From assembly GCF_001542905.1 (NCBI RefSeq), contig NZ_LOAJ01000001.1, forward strand, positions 2,666,001 to 2,730,000: a stretch of DNA of 64,000 nucleotides, in the 5' to 3' direction. A model generated the notes under the pieces. The model had not been told where the DNA came from. It saw only the letters and a list, made by a program, of their open reading frames with translations, and searched no databases. The position numbers and the translations under genes were made by a program. The DNA is from Halorubrum aethiopicum. Lineage in GTDB: Archaea > Halobacteriota > Halobacteria > Halobacteriales > Haloferacaceae. Shown here in pieces: positions 36,137 to 45,366 of this stretch (positions are counted from its first letter, which is position 1; every line of letters begins with the position of its first letter).

Positions 36137-36804
36137 AGGTGGTCGTCGTCGACAACTTCGACTCGTTCACCTACAACCTCGTCGAGTACGTCTCGGAGCT
36201 ATCGATCGGCGGCGGCGGAGAGGGGGAAGGCAGCGACGAGGGTGGCGATACCGGCGGCGACGAGGACGGTGGCGATGAGGACACACGCGAGGACGTCGAC
36301 ATCGCGGTGCTCAAGAACACCGCGTCGCTGTCGGCGGTCGAGGCCGAGGATCCGGACGCCGTCGTGATCAGCCCCGGACCGGGGCATCCGAAGAACGAGC
36401 GCGACGTGGGCGTCTCGGCGTCGGTTCTGCGGGAGCTGTCGCCCGAGGTTCCCACCCTCGGCGTGTGTCTCGGGCTGGAGGAGGCCGTCCACGAGTACGG
36501 CGGGACCGTCGGACACGCGCCGGAGCCGGTCCACGGCAAGGCGTTCCCGGTCGACCACGACGGCGAGGGCGTCTTCGCCGGGCTCGACCAGGGCTTCCGG
36601 GCCGGGCGGTACCACTCGCTCGTCGCGACCGAGGTCCCGGACGCGTTCGCGGTCACCGCGACGACCGACCACGCGGGCGAGCCGGTCGTCATGGGGATCC
36701 GGCACCGCGACCACCCGATCGAGGCGGTCCAGTTCCACCCCGAGAGCGTCCTCACCGCGGTCGGCCACGACGTGATCCGCAACTTCCTCGAGTCGGTCGC
36801 GTAG
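36133..36804 (+). CDS. trpG: Anthranilate synthase component II (glutamine amidotransferase)
   Basis: 223 residues. N-terminal VVVVDNFDSFTYNLVEYV, then a ~25-residue Gly/Glu/Asp insert (residues 26-52) absent from bacterial TrpG. Catalytic Cys is in TLGVCLGLEEAV, where the usual HQ after GVCLG is replaced by LE; APEPVHGK, GRYHSL and the His/Glu pair in VQFHPESV are intact. Supplies ammonia to TrpE. Ends the trpDFEG operon; trpC, trpB and trpA are not in the window. Confidence 0.94.
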   Translation: MKVVVVDNFDSFTYNLVEYVSELSIGGGGEGEGSDEGGDTGGDEDGGDEDTREDVDIAVLKNTASLSAVEAEDPDAVVISPGPGHPKNERDVGVSASVLRELSPEVPTLGVCLGLEEAVHEYGGTVGHAPEPVHGKAFPVDHDGEGVFAGLDQGFRAGRYHSLVATEVPDAFAVTATTDHAGEPVVMGIRHRDHPIEAVQFHPESVLTAVGHDVIRNFLESVA

Positions 36805-36852
36805 GTCGCGTACCCTCACCCTCTCCCAGCACGACCCCCGATCACTCCCTTC

Positions 36853-38469
36853 TCAGCGCGCGTCGTGGACGATTTCGCCGTCGACGACCGTCATCGCCAC
36901 GTCGAGATCCCGGATCGCCTCCGGGTTCTCCCACGGCGACTCCGCTAAGACGACGAAGTCCGCGCGCTTTCCGGGCTCGACGGTGCCCAGCCGGTCCTCG
37001 TCGAATCCGGCGTACGCCGCGCCGCGGGTGTACGCGCGGAGCGCCTCGGTCACGGAGAGCCGCTGTCCCTCTGCGGGGGCGTTGACGGCGTGGTGGATCC
37101 CGAGGAGGGGTCCCATCGGCATCCCGTCGGAGCCGAACGCGAGCCGGACGCCCGCGTCGAGCAGCTCGCGGTAGCGGTTGGTCTCGGCGGTGCGCTCCTC
37201 GCCGAGGCGCGCCTCGTAGAGCCCGTCGGCTTGCGCCCACTTCAGGAAGTTCGGCTGGACGCTCGCGACGACGCCGGTCTCCGCGAGCCGGTCGACGATC
37301 CCGTCGTCGGCGAGTTCGACGTGCTCGATCCGGTGGCGGTCCTCGCCGGGGTCGCCCGCGGCCGCTCCCTCGTAGGCGTCGAGGGTCGCCCGGATCGCCT
37401 CGTCGCCGATGGCGTGGGCCGTGAACTGATAGCCGGCCTCGGTGGCCTCGCGCACCCACTCGTCGAGCTCGTCGGGCGCGATCACCCACTGGCCGGTCTC
37501 GTCGTCGGCGTCGGCGTACGGCTCGGAGAGCTTGGCGGTCCGGCCGCCGAAGCTCCCGTCGGTGAACGACTTGATCGCGCCCGTCTCGACGAACGCGGAG
37601 CCGGCGTTCGTCGTCAATCCGACCTCCCGGAGCGCGTCCAGGTGGTCGGTCCAGTAGTTGATCCGGACGCGCGCGGTCAGCTCGCCGGCCGCGTCCAGGT
37701 CGCGGTAGACCCGCGGGGCGTGTGAGTCCCGGACCATGTCGTGAAAGCCCGTGATCCCCCGCTCGGCGCAGAGTTCGAGTCCCGCCTCGACGGCCGCGCG
37801 CGTCCCCGCGACGCCGGGCTCGACCGCCTCGCGGATCGGGTCGATCGCGGCCTCGAGGAGGACGCCGGTCGGCTCGCCCGCGTCGTCGGTCGGGACCGTC
37901 TCGTCGGGGGCGTCCTCGAGCGCGTCGGCGAACCGGTCGAGCGCGACCCCGTTGACCGCGGCGACGTGGAGGTCCTCGCGGAAGGCGACGACCGGCCGGT
38001 CGGTCGAGACGCGGTCGAGGTCGTCCCGTGTCAGGTACCGCTTCTCCGTCCACGTCGACTCGTCGTAGCCGTAGCCGATCACCCACTCGCTCGTCGGGTC
38101 GGCGTCGGCGGAGCCGGAATCGCCGGCGTCCGCTCCGTCGCCGGCGGCCGTCCCCTCGACCTCCTCGGCCCGTTCCGCCAGCAGTTCGACCGCGTCCGCC
38201 GGCGAGTCGGCCGCCGAGAGGTCCGCGTGGACGAGCGAGCGACCCACGGTCGTCAGGTGGGTGTGCGCGTCGATGAACCCCGGCAGGAGCGTCCGGCCGT
38301 CGAGGTCGACGACGTCGGTGTCGACGCCGGCGAGGAACTCGACGTCGTACGTCCGGCCGAGTCGCACGACCTCGCCGTCGCGGACGGCGACCGCCTCGTG
38401 GGTCTCGTCGGGCTCGGCTAGCGTGTGGACCTCCCCGTTCAGGAAGACCCGGTCCGCGGCTTCGCTCAT
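36853..38469 (-). CDS. Amidohydrolase family protein (YtcJ-like)
   Basis: 538 residues. Metal-dependent hydrolase of the amidohydrolase-3 type: LLPGFIDAHTHLTTVG supplies metal-ligand histidines, HDMVRDSHAPRVYRDL, IKSFTDGSFGGRTAKL, FTAHAIGDEAI and HRIEHVEL continue the site, and LAFGSDGMPMGPLLGIHHAVN gives the catalytic Asp region. Substrate unknown (N-acyl or carbamate compounds in relatives). An acidic insert lies at residues ~108-125. Convergent with trpG. Confidence 0.9.
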   Translation of the reverse strand: MSEAADRVFLNGEVHTLAEPDETHEAVAVRDGEVVRLGRTYDVEFLAGVDTDVVDLDGRTLLPGFIDAHTHLTTVGRSLVHADLSAADSPADAVELLAERAEEVEGTAAGDGADAGDSGSADADPTSEWVIGYGYDESTWTEKRYLTRDDLDRVSTDRPVVAFREDLHVAAVNGVALDRFADALEDAPDETVPTDDAGEPTGVLLEAAIDPIREAVEPGVAGTRAAVEAGLELCAERGITGFHDMVRDSHAPRVYRDLDAAGELTARVRINYWTDHLDALREVGLTTNAGSAFVETGAIKSFTDGSFGGRTAKLSEPYADADDETGQWVIAPDELDEWVREATEAGYQFTAHAIGDEAIRATLDAYEGAAAGDPGEDRHRIEHVELADDGIVDRLAETGVVASVQPNFLKWAQADGLYEARLGEERTAETNRYRELLDAGVRLAFGSDGMPMGPLLGIHHAVNAPAEGQRLSVTEALRAYTRGAAYAGFDEDRLGTVEPGKRADFVVLAESPWENPEAIRDLDVAMTVVDGEIVHDAR

Positions 38470-38556
38470 GAACGTCCTCCCGCGCGGGACGGATTAACCG
38501 TTTGGGGCGGACCCGGTCCGTCGTGACGCTCTCCCGACCCGGGAACCGGGCACACG

Positions 38557-38563
38557 TTTTATT
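38557..38563 (+). promoter_or_regulatory. TATA-like box of the 38588 usp gene
   Basis: TTTTATT is 25-31 bases before ATG 38588. Confidence 0.55.
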
Positions 38564-38587
38564 CGGTCGTCGGACGAACCCTCGCGC

Positions 38588-39037
38588 ATGTACGACCGGA
38601 TACTGTTCCCGACGGACGGCACGAAGGGCGTCGACCGCGCGACCGACCACGCCATCGACGCGGCCGACCGGTACGGCGCGGTCCTCCACGTGCTCTACGT
38701 CGTCGACACCGACATCGTCAACGCCTACCCGGGCGACGAGTACGTCGACGGCTCCGAGGGGGCGGAGGAGACCCTCGAGGAGAACGGCCGCGAGGCGCTG
38801 GCGGCGGTCGAGGAGCGCGCGGAGAGCGCCGGCGTCGAGGTCGTGACCGACCTCGTGTACGGGACGCCCGACGAGGCGATCCTCCGGTACATCGACGAGG
38901 AGGACATCGACCTCACGGTGATGGGGTCGAAGACGCGGCCGGGCGAGTACCGGCGGATGCTCGGCTCCGTCACGGAGCGCGTCTCTCGGCAGTCGCCCGC
39001 GCCCGTGAGCATCGTGAAGACCACCGTCTCGGGCTGA
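38588..39037 (+). CDS. Universal stress protein family
   Basis: 149 residues, single UspA domain. Begins YDRILFPTDGTKGVDRATDHA, continues TDLVYGTPDEAIL, and ends with the ATP-binding pattern VMGSKTRPGEYRRMLGSVTERV and PVSIVKT. The GxxGxxxxGS motif is partly altered (GSKTRPGEYRRMLGS). Cytosolic stress protein; no neighbour-based clue. Confidence 0.9.
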   Translation: MYDRILFPTDGTKGVDRATDHAIDAADRYGAVLHVLYVVDTDIVNAYPGDEYVDGSEGAEETLEENGREALAAVEERAESAGVEVVTDLVYGTPDEAILRYIDEEDIDLTVMGSKTRPGEYRRMLGSVTERVSRQSPAPVSIVKTTVSG

Positions 39038-39130
39038 GATCGAGTCGCAGGCGGCGGCGTCGCGGTCGGATCGGTTGAATCCGGGCTCTTTTCGAGTCTC
39101 GCGTTCGAGACGAGATCGCCGGAATCAGTC

Positions 39131-39500
39131 GGTCGTTGAAGCGTGCTTATACGATGGTTGTTTTGCGGGAGAGCGGGATGATAAGAATGAGATCGTTGCT
39201 GGGGCGGTGATCACGATCACGGAGAACATCTCCAAAGCCCCAGCCGGCTCCGGTCGAGGGCCTCGCTGCGGTCCTCGTCGCTCACTGTGTTCGCTCCTGC
39301 GGTCCTTACGTCGGCCGTCTTCCCGGAGCCGACTGCCCCTTTGAGTCCCACCCGACAGCACAGCCCCCGCACCTCACGCCTCCCCAGCCTCGCCGCTCGC
39401 TTCGCTCGCGGCGTCCCTCGCGAGCGGTTCGCGGGCCTTCGGCCCGCTCACCGGCGCGCCACCGCTCGGGCGATCGCTCGTTCCTTCCCTGTATTGGTCG
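39131..39500 (-). repeat. Dispersed structured element, copy B
   Basis: Fills most of the 515-base gap 39038-39552. Read on the minus strand it has the same order as copy A: invariant 19-base block (39367-39385), a hairpin with arms GCGGGCC/GGCCCGC, the long stem formed by 39323-39334 with 39242-39253 (12 bp, one G-U), the GCTGGGGC/GCCCCAGC stem whose loop is enlarged here by an extra small hairpin, and the tail TATAAGCACGCTTCAACGACC. Confidence 0.85.
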
Positions 39501-39552
39501 CGACGACAGATGGAACACAACGAATTACGGGAACGGAGAAGACGGTCACCCT

Positions 39553-39717
39553 ATGAGCGATACGGAGCTAAACCTGGCGGCGGTGTTAGTCGGCATTCAA
39601 GCGACGCTTATCGCGATCTATCTCGCGGTCGTGGGGAGTCCTGGAGGTATCCTCTCCGGAGCCAGCGTCGCCTTCGCGACCGTAGGGACGGGGATCGCTG
39701 CCGTGAACCTGTACTGA
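39553..39717 (+). CDS. Very small two-helix membrane protein
   Basis: 54 residues, ATG 39553 to TGA 39715-39717. Short polar start SDTELN, hydrophobic helix LAAVLVGIQATLIAIYLAVV, a Gly/Ser turn, and a second helix GASVAFATVGTGIAAVNLY. Base use resembles coding DNA less clearly than its neighbours but the frame is clean and membrane-like. Function unknown. Confidence 0.6.
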   Translation: MSDTELNLAAVLVGIQATLIAIYLAVVGSPGGILSGASVAFATVGTGIAAVNLY

Positions 39718-39726
39718 CCGCGCTCG

Positions 39727-40293
39727 TTACTCCTCGACGGTGACGCGGTCGATCGAGACCGTGTCGCGCGGCTCGTCGTTGCGGCCGGTCGGGACCGAGC
39801 CGATCTCCTCGACGACGTCCATCCCCTCTATCACCTGGCCGAAGACGGCGTGTTTGCCGTCGAGGTGCGGGGTGGCGTCGAGCGTGATGAAGAACTGCGA
39901 GCCGTTGGTGTTCGGCCCGGAGTTGGCCATCGAGAGGATGCCGGGGCCGTCGTGGGTCAACTCGTCGTGGAACTCGTCGTCGAACTGGTAGCCGGGGCCG
40001 CCGCGGCCGGACTCCAGCGGGTCGCCGCCCTGGATCATGAAGTCGTCGATGACCCGGTGGAAGACGTTCCCCTCGTACAGCGAGTCGCCGCGGACCTCGC
40101 CGGTCTCGGGGTCCTCCCACGTGTTGGTGTCGCGGGCGGGATCGGCGTCGGCGGCGGGGTCGTGGCGGGCCAGCCCGAGGAAGTTCTCGACCGTCTTCGG
40201 CGCGCGGTCGGCGAACAGCTCGATCACGACGTCGCCGTGGTTCGTGTGAAGCGTCACCTGCGGGTTGTCCGGGTCGTGGACGTCTCGTGCCAT
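39727..40293 (-). CDS. Cyclophilin-type peptidyl-prolyl isomerase
   Basis: 188 residues from ATG 40293. Catalyses proline isomerisation in protein folding; no signal peptide, so cytosolic. Core motifs: [36 protein letters not shown] (catalytic Arg region), [35 protein letters not shown] ~25-residue acidic insert follows LARHDP. Longer upstream frame is rejected because it overlaps the 40374 promoter. Confidence 0.94.
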   Translation of the reverse strand: MARDVHDPDNPQVTLHTNHGDVVIELFADRAPKTVENFLGLARHDPAADADPARDTNTWEDPETGEVRGDSLYEGNVFHRVIDDFMIQGGDPLESGRGGPGYQFDDEFHDELTHDGPGILSMANSGPNTNGSQFFITLDATPHLDGKHAVFGQVIEGMDVVEEIGSVPTGRNDEPRDTVSIDRVTVEE

Positions 40294-40373
40294 GCCCCGA
40301 GGAAGGTCGTCCGGTCGGAAAACGCTACCCATCCGCCGGTAGCGTTTTGCGCCCGGCGACTCCACCTCCACGC

Positions 40374-40811
40374 ATGTACGACGACATCCTCCTGCCGGTC
40401 GCGCCGGGCAGCGCCGCGAACGACGCGGTGCCGCACGCCCGGAGCCTCGCGGAGCGCTACGGCGCGACGGTCCACGTCGTGAGCGCGGTCGACACGCTCG
40501 AACACACGCTCGCGGGACCGCGGGCCGGCGCGTTCTCGGAGCGGGTCGAGAAGAGCGCGGAGCGACGCGTCGAGACGGTGACCGAGGAGCTCGAGGCGGC
40601 CGGGATCGACGCCGTCGGCAGCGTGATCCACGGCGACCCGCTTCAGGTGATCGAGAACGCGATCGAGGACACCGGCGCGGACGTCGTGGTGATGCCGACG
40701 CACACGCGGACCGGGCTCCGACGCGTCCTCCTCGGGAGCGTCACGGAGAAGGTCGTGCGGACCTCGTCGGTGCCGGTCGTCACCGTCCCGATGGCCGAAA
40801 GCGAGGCGTGA
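40374..40811 (+). CDS. Universal stress protein family
   Basis: 145 residues. UspA domain: [21 protein letters not shown] at the start, [28 protein letters not shown] and [23 protein letters not shown] at the end, with a recognisable nucleotide loop. Its stop overlaps the truA start by four bases (GTGA), so the two are translated together. Confidence 0.9.
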   Translation: MYDDILLPVAPGSAANDAVPHARSLAERYGATVHVVSAVDTLEHTLAGPRAGAFSERVEKSAERRVETVTEELEAAGIDAVGSVIHGDPLQVIENAIEDTGADVVVMPTHTRTGLRRVLLGSVTEKVVRTSSVPVVTVPMAESEA

Positions 40812-41701
40812 TCCGGGCGTTCCGGGTGGCGTACGACGGCCGGGCGTACGCCGGGTTCCAGCGACAGCCGCACGCGGACACCGTCGAGGGAACGCTGCTC
40901 GCCGCGCTCTCGAAGCACGGCCTCCTCGCGCGCGGCGACGGGCCGACCCACGCGACGCCGCCGGGGTACGCCGCGGCGGGCCGGACGGACGCCGGCGTCT
41001 CCGCCCTGAGACAGACCGTCGCGTTCGAGGCCCCCGCGTGGCTCACCCCCCGCGCGTTCAACGGGCGGCTGCCCGGGTCGGTCCGGGTCTGGGCGGCCGC
41101 CGACGTCGGTCCGGGGTTTCACGCCACCCACGACGCGGTCCGGCGGACGTACCGGTACTTCCTGTACGCGCCGGCGAAATCTGAAGGATCCGCTCGCTCG
41201 ACCGACGGGGCGATCGACGACGACGCGGTTCGCGACGCGCTCGCGCGGCTCTCGGGCGAGCACGACTTCCACAACCTCACCACCGACGACGGCGGAACGG
41301 TCCGAAAGCTCCGGGCGACCGCGACCCGGGAGGGCGAGTTCCTCGTCGTCGAGGCGGCCGCCGGCGGGTTCCCGCGGGCGCTCGTCCGCCGGGTCGTCGG
41401 CGCGGTCGAGGCCGTCGGACGGGGGACCGCGACCCCGGAACTCGTCGACCGGCTCCTCACCGACGAGCCGATCCCCGGCGAGCACGGCGTCGGTCCCGCC
41501 GCACCGGAGCCGCTCGTGTTGTGGGACGTCGCGTACGAGGGCGTCGAGTTCGCGACCGACGAGGAGGCGGCCGCGAGCGCGGTCGCCGCGTTCGGCGAGC
41601 GCCACCGCGATGCCCAGCGGGTCGCCGCGACGACCGGCGCGATCCGCGACGGGATCGGCGGATCCGCGGACGGGTCGACGGCGGGATCGATGGAGCGCTA
41701 G
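40808..41701 (+). CDS. truA: tRNA pseudouridine(38-40) synthase TruA
   Basis: 297 residues, GTG start 40808. Modifies the anticodon arm of tRNA. FRVAYDGRAYAGFQRQP is the N-terminal motif, the catalytic Asp is in AAGRTDAGVSALRQ, and RTYRYFLYAP and HDFHNLT follow. The C-terminal ~35 residues (Asp/Gly/Ser-rich) are an extension. Convergent with the regulator at 41698. Confidence 0.94.
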   Translation: MIRAFRVAYDGRAYAGFQRQPHADTVEGTLLAALSKHGLLARGDGPTHATPPGYAAAGRTDAGVSALRQTVAFEAPAWLTPRAFNGRLPGSVRVWAAADVGPGFHATHDAVRRTYRYFLYAPAKSEGSARSTDGAIDDDAVRDALARLSGEHDFHNLTTDDGGTVRKLRATATREGEFLVVEAAAGGFPRALVRRVVGAVEAVGRGTATPELVDRLLTDEPIPGEHGVGPAAPEPLVLWDVAYEGVEFATDEEAAASAVAAFGERHRDAQRVAATTGAIRDGIGGSADGSTAGSMER

Positions 41702-42267
41702 TCGCTCGCCGACCGCCCGCCCATCGAACCCGCGGTCGCCTCGGTCGGGTCGGCGACCGTCTCCATCGACTCGACTCGTACCATGAGGGTGTCGCCGTCG
41801 ACGTCGGCGGCGTCGACGATTCCGGAGACGCGGAGCCCCGAGGCCGGCGTCGGCCCCACGGTCACCCGGTCGCCGCGCTCGAAGGGCCGGGCGGACCCGG
41901 ACAACACGACCTCCGCGCGGCAGAGTTCGGGGTTGTTGACGCTCGAGAGCTCGATCTCGCGGACGGTGACCCCGTCGACCGGCGACCCGTCGTGAACGAC
42001 GGGCACCGGCTCGGCCTCCTCCATCCGGTCCAGATCGAGCGTCTCGTAGGCCCTCTGAGTGGGCGTGTATCCGCCGTCCGGGCCGGGGACGCCCTCGACC
42101 AACTGGAGCGAGCGGAGGCTCCGCATCCGGTTGCGAACGGTCCCGGGGTTCCGGTCGATGTCCTCGGCGATCTCCCGCCCGCAGACGACGCCGTCCTCGT
42201 CGTCGACGAGGTTCACGAGCGACGTGAGGATCCGTTTCTGACTCGAACTCAACTGTATTGTTGACAT
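41698..42267 (-). CDS. Winged-helix transcriptional regulator with C-terminal beta domain
   Basis: 189 residues from ATG 42267. Residues 5-75 are a winged helix (LSSSQKRILTSLVNL, GREIAEDIDRNPGTVRNRM, LVEGVPGPDGGYTPT). Residues ~95-170 are beta-rich (VTVREIELSSVNN, VLSGSARPFERGDRVTVGP) and may bind a ligand. Looks like haloarchaeal Rrf2-like/TrmB-like regulators but no Cys cluster is present. A palindrome overlaps its TATA region, suggesting autoregulation. Confidence 0.8.
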   Translation of the reverse strand: MSTIQLSSSQKRILTSLVNLVDDEDGVVCGREIAEDIDRNPGTVRNRMRSLRSLQLVEGVPGPDGGYTPTQRAYETLDLDRMEEAEPVPVVHDGSPVDGVTVREIELSSVNNPELCRAEVVLSGSARPFERGDRVTVGPTPASGLRVSGIVDAADVDGDTLMVRVESMETVADPTEATAGSMGGRSASD

Positions 42268-42291
42268 GTGCGGTCGGAGGAGATATTCTTG

Positions 42292-42309
42292 TATAAACGT
42301 TCGGTTATA
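42292..42309 (-). promoter_or_regulatory. Palindromic operator overlapping the TATA box of the 42267 gene
   Basis: TATAAACGTTCGGTTATA is an imperfect palindrome (7 of 9 half-site positions), centred about 33 bases upstream of ATG 42267. TTTATA on the minus strand is the likely TATA box. The rest of 42268-42567 holds no gene; a GC-rich pyrimidine stretch and GTATTTACG near 42530 may be the nadE promoter. Confidence 0.65.
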
Positions 42310-42567
42310 AACACCTAATACACTTGTGACGCGCCTTCTACTCGGATTATTCTTTACGATCACCGTCAAATCCGAGGAGAGGGACGAACGTGTGGTTTTC
42401 GCCGCTCTGCCGGGCGGGTTCCACCGAGGTCCGGGGACGACTCATCGCCCCGTGATCGACCGACGGCGGGTGGCTCCGCCGCGTCGGCCCCCTCTCTCCG
42501 CCGGGGAACGACCTTAAACAATACCCACGGAGCGTATTTACGCGTCCGCTCGGGACGGCGAGACGCC

Positions 42568-43572
42568 ATGGACACCTCCACACGCAGCGACCCGGGGACG
42601 GAACCGGCGGACGACGGCGACGGACCGTACGCGTCCACCCGAGTCGGGACCGGTCACGACTCGGAGTCGTCCGGTCACGATCCGGATCCCGGTCGGGAGG
42701 GCGGGAAGGCCGACTCCGCGTCCGTCGATACAGTCGACGCGGCCGACGCGACCGACGCGACCGACGCCGCCGCTCCCGTTGATGTCACCGACCCGGAGAC
42801 GGAGCTGGAACGGTCCGTCTCGTTCGTACGCGAGACGGTGTCGTCGGCGGGGGCCGACGGCGTCGTGATCAACATGAGCGGCGGCCTCGACTCGACGGTG
42901 GCCGCCGCGATCGCGGTCGAGGCACTCGGCTCCGACCGCGTCTACGGGCTGATCCTCCCGTGTAACAAGATCGGCGCTCACCACGCGCGGGACGCCGAGG
43001 GGCTCGCGGAGGCGCTGGGGATCGACCACGACACGGTCCACCTCCAGCCGCTCCTCGCGCAGTTCGGGAGCGTCGCGCCCGATCGGTTCGGCCTCCACGA
43101 CGAACCGACGCTCGTCGGGAACGCGATCGCGCGCCTGCGCATGACGCTGGCGTACCTCGCCGCCAACGCGACCGGCCGACTCGTCTGCGGGACGACCAAC
43201 CGGAGCGAGCGCCTGCTCGGCTACCTGACGAAACACGGCGACGGGGCGGCGGACCTCCTCCCGATCGGACACCTCTACAAGACCGAGGTCCGGGCGCTCG
43301 CCGAGACGCTCGAGGTCCCGGGGTTCGTCCTCGAGAAGCCGCCGACCGCCGGGCTGCTCGCGGGGCAGCGCGATGCCGACGACCTCGGAGCCGACTACGA
43401 CGCCGTCGATCCCGCGCTGCGGCTCGCGATAGACGAGGGACTGTCGGCCGACGAGGTCGCCTCGCGGCTCGGTCTCGACCGCGGGACGATCGACGACCTG
43501 CTCGAGCGCCACCGGGCGACCGAACACAAGCGGACCACGCCGCCGATGCCGGACCGCCCCGGATCGGAGTGA
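42568..43572 (+). CDS. nadE: NAD+ synthetase with long low-complexity N-terminus
   Basis: 334 residues. Ammonia-dependent amidation of deamido-NAD. The core begins near residue 72 (DPETELERSVSFVRETV); ATP pyrophosphatase loop NMSGGLDSTVAAAIA, then VCGTTNRSERLLGYLTKHGDGAADLLPIGHLYKTEV and LEKPPTAGL. The first 70 residues are acidic, Ser/Asp/Ala-rich with ADATDATDAA repeats, and are not needed for the fold; a later start is conceivable but none has a better context. No glutaminase domain. Confidence 0.93.
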   Translation: MDTSTRSDPGTEPADDGDGPYASTRVGTGHDSESSGHDPDPGREGGKADSASVDTVDAADATDATDAAAPVDVTDPETELERSVSFVRETVSSAGADGVVINMSGGLDSTVAAAIAVEALGSDRVYGLILPCNKIGAHHARDAEGLAEALGIDHDTVHLQPLLAQFGSVAPDRFGLHDEPTLVGNAIARLRMTLAYLAANATGRLVCGTTNRSERLLGYLTKHGDGAADLLPIGHLYKTEVRALAETLEVPGFVLEKPPTAGLLAGQRDADDLGADYDAVDPALRLAIDEGLSADEVASRLGLDRGTIDDLLERHRATEHKRTTPPMPDRPGSE

Positions 43573-43654
43573 CGCGTCCCGTCGTTCACGCCCACCTCTG
43601 CTTCCTCGTTCGCTCTCGCTCCATCGTTCGCTCTCGACACTCCCACACCGCCGC

Positions 43655-45058
43655 TCACTCCCACGCCGCCGGCCAGAGATCGGCCGCGCGCATCCCCGTC
43701 TCGAAGTCGGTCTCGCGGAACGCGTCGACGAGCGCGTCCGCCTCGAGCCGCTCCGGATCCCGGCCTTCGGCCGCGAACTCGGCGACGAGCAGCGCCGTCA
43801 ACATCCCGTGTTCCCGGAGGTTTCGGTCGTCGACCTTGTCGCGCGTGTCCGCGTGGGTGTGCCCCCAGCCCCGGCCGCGCTCGCCGGAGTCGCTGTGGAG
43901 CTGGAGCGCGGGCACGCCCCGCCGAACGAACGGCCACTGGTCGGAGAACGGGTGCGGCTCCGGCTTCACCTCGATCGGCTGGCGGGTCGCGGTCGATACC
44001 GCCGCCGCGACCGACCGGGCCGCCTCGGAGGTGTGCGTCAGCGCCCGCAGGTCGCGGAACCGCCCCGCGCCGTCGACGTTTATCACGGCGCGGATCGCGT
44101 CGAGGTCGGTCGTCTCCGCCAGCCGCTCCGCGCCGAGCAGCCCGACCTCCTCGCAGCCGACCGCGACGACGTCGACGCCGATCGGGAGGTCGGCCTCCGC
44201 CAGCACTCCCGCGGCGGTCACGACCGTGGCGATCCCGCAGCCGTTGTCGAGCGCCGCCTCCGCGATGTCGTGGCCGTCGTAGTGAGCGAGGAGGAGGAGC
44301 CGCTCGTCGGTGTCGGGGCCGGCCCGCCCGAACACGTTCCGCGACTCCGCGGGCCGGAACGACGCCTCGACGCCGAGTTCGACGCTCGCGACCGGGCCCT
44401 CGGCGTTCGCGGCGTACTCGCGGAGCCAGCCGCCGGTCTCCGCGGAGACGCCGACCGCCGGGGCCGACGCCGGCTCGCCGAACGTGAGCGATCCGGTCGG
44501 AGGGAGTTGCCCCTCGAGGTGGTTGACGAAGACGAACCCGACCGCGCCCGCGGCGAGCGCGTGCCCGAACGTCTCCATGCGGTGGACGAACCGGGACTCC
44601 GAGGGCGTCGTCGTCGACGCGACCGCGATCCGGCCCGTCACGTCGGCGTCGTCGATCTCGTCGGGGGTGCCGTACCCCACGTCGACGAGCTCGCCCTCGA
44701 CCGTCTCCGCCGGCGAGTACGGGAGCGCGAGCGCCTCGAACTCGCGGGTCCGCTCGGTGCCGTCCCGGCCGGGAACCGTGACCCGGAGGTCGGCCCCGCC
44801 GCGCTCCCACGCGGTCAGTTCGAACGGGTCGGTCCGGACCTCGCGGAGGCCGGCGCGCTCGAAGGCGTCGGCGACGAGCTCGGCCGCCCGCCGCTCCCCG
44901 TCGCTTCCGGCCATTCGGCTCCCGATCGCGGTGAGGTCGGTGAGGAACCGCCACGGCTCCTCGGATGCCCAGGTTCGAGCGAGCGCGGGCGCGAGGTCGG
45001 CATGCCGGTCTCTCACCCGCTCGACCGCGTCCGGGTCGGTGGAGGCTGCGTCGTCCAT
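43655..45058 (-). CDS. M28-family zinc aminopeptidase with PA domain
   Basis: 467 residues. Residues ~100-235 hold a protease-associated-like region (IAVASTTTPSESRFVHRM, GAVGFVFVNH). The M28 catalytic core has LLLLAHYDGHDIAEAALDNGCG (metal His/Asp), VGCEEVGLLGAER (catalytic Glu then Glu ligand), INVDGAGR (Asp) and a late His (GWGHTHADTRDKVD). No signal peptide is seen, so it is probably cytosolic and acts on short peptides. Convergent with nadE. Confidence 0.9.
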   Translation of the reverse strand: MDDAASTDPDAVERVRDRHADLAPALARTWASEEPWRFLTDLTAIGSRMAGSDGERRAAELVADAFERAGLREVRTDPFELTAWERGGADLRVTVPGRDGTERTREFEALALPYSPAETVEGELVDVGYGTPDEIDDADVTGRIAVASTTTPSESRFVHRMETFGHALAAGAVGFVFVNHLEGQLPPTGSLTFGEPASAPAVGVSAETGGWLREYAANAEGPVASVELGVEASFRPAESRNVFGRAGPDTDERLLLLAHYDGHDIAEAALDNGCGIATVVTAAGVLAEADLPIGVDVVAVGCEEVGLLGAERLAETTDLDAIRAVINVDGAGRFRDLRALTHTSEAARSVAAAVSTATRQPIEVKPEPHPFSDQWPFVRRGVPALQLHSDSGERGRGWGHTHADTRDKVDDRNLREHGMLTALLVAEFAAEGRDPERLEADALVDAFRETDFETGMRAADLWPAAWE

Positions 45059-45189
45059 GCGAGCCCCTACCGGGCGGCCGGGTTAACCCTGTGGAAATCG
45101 GCGTCGGGCGGTCGGACGCGGTCGACGCGGCCGACGGACGACCCGCGAAACGCTACGTTAAAGTGACGCCGTCGGGTACTCCGAATCGA

Positions 45190-45260
45190 GCACCGTTGGT
45201 CCAGTGGTAGGACATTAGCTTCCCAAGCTAATAGCCCGGGTTCAATTCCCGGACGGTGCA
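45190..45260 (+). tRNA. tRNA-Gly (anticodon CCC)
   Basis: 71 bases, no intron, CCA not encoded. Acceptor GCACCGT/ACGGTGC, D-stem GTCC/GGAC, anticodon stem TTAGC/GCTAA with loop TTCCCAA (CCC, reads GGG), T-arm CCGGG/CCCGG with TTCAATT. Its last 22 bases plus TT recur downstream, so the gene has been an integration target. Confidence 0.95.
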
Positions 45261-45284
45261 TTTCTCGAACGCAGTGAGAGAAAT

Positions 45285-45307
45285 CACCGGACGGGATTGA
45301 ACCCTGG
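45285..45307 (-). repeat. Inverted degenerate copy of the tRNA-Gly 3' end
   Basis: Read on the minus strand, GGGTTCAATCCCGTCCGGTG resembles the T-arm/acceptor end of the tRNA-Gly gene with a few changes. It lies 25 bases after the tRNA, in reverse orientation. Confidence 0.55.
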
Positions 45308-45366
45308 AAGTCGCAGCCCGGAACGGTCGAGCGAAGCGAGACCGCAAGCCCGGACCGTCTTCCTCT

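Noticed and set aside
39287-39556. Small proteins with PLSPTR...PRTSRLPSLA sequences in the repeat copies (also near 17297, 49112 and 54369)
   Set aside because: These frames come from the reverse strand of the invariant repeat blocks, are interrupted or shifted between copies by the variable hairpins, and lack starts at a common place. RNA structure explains the conservation better.
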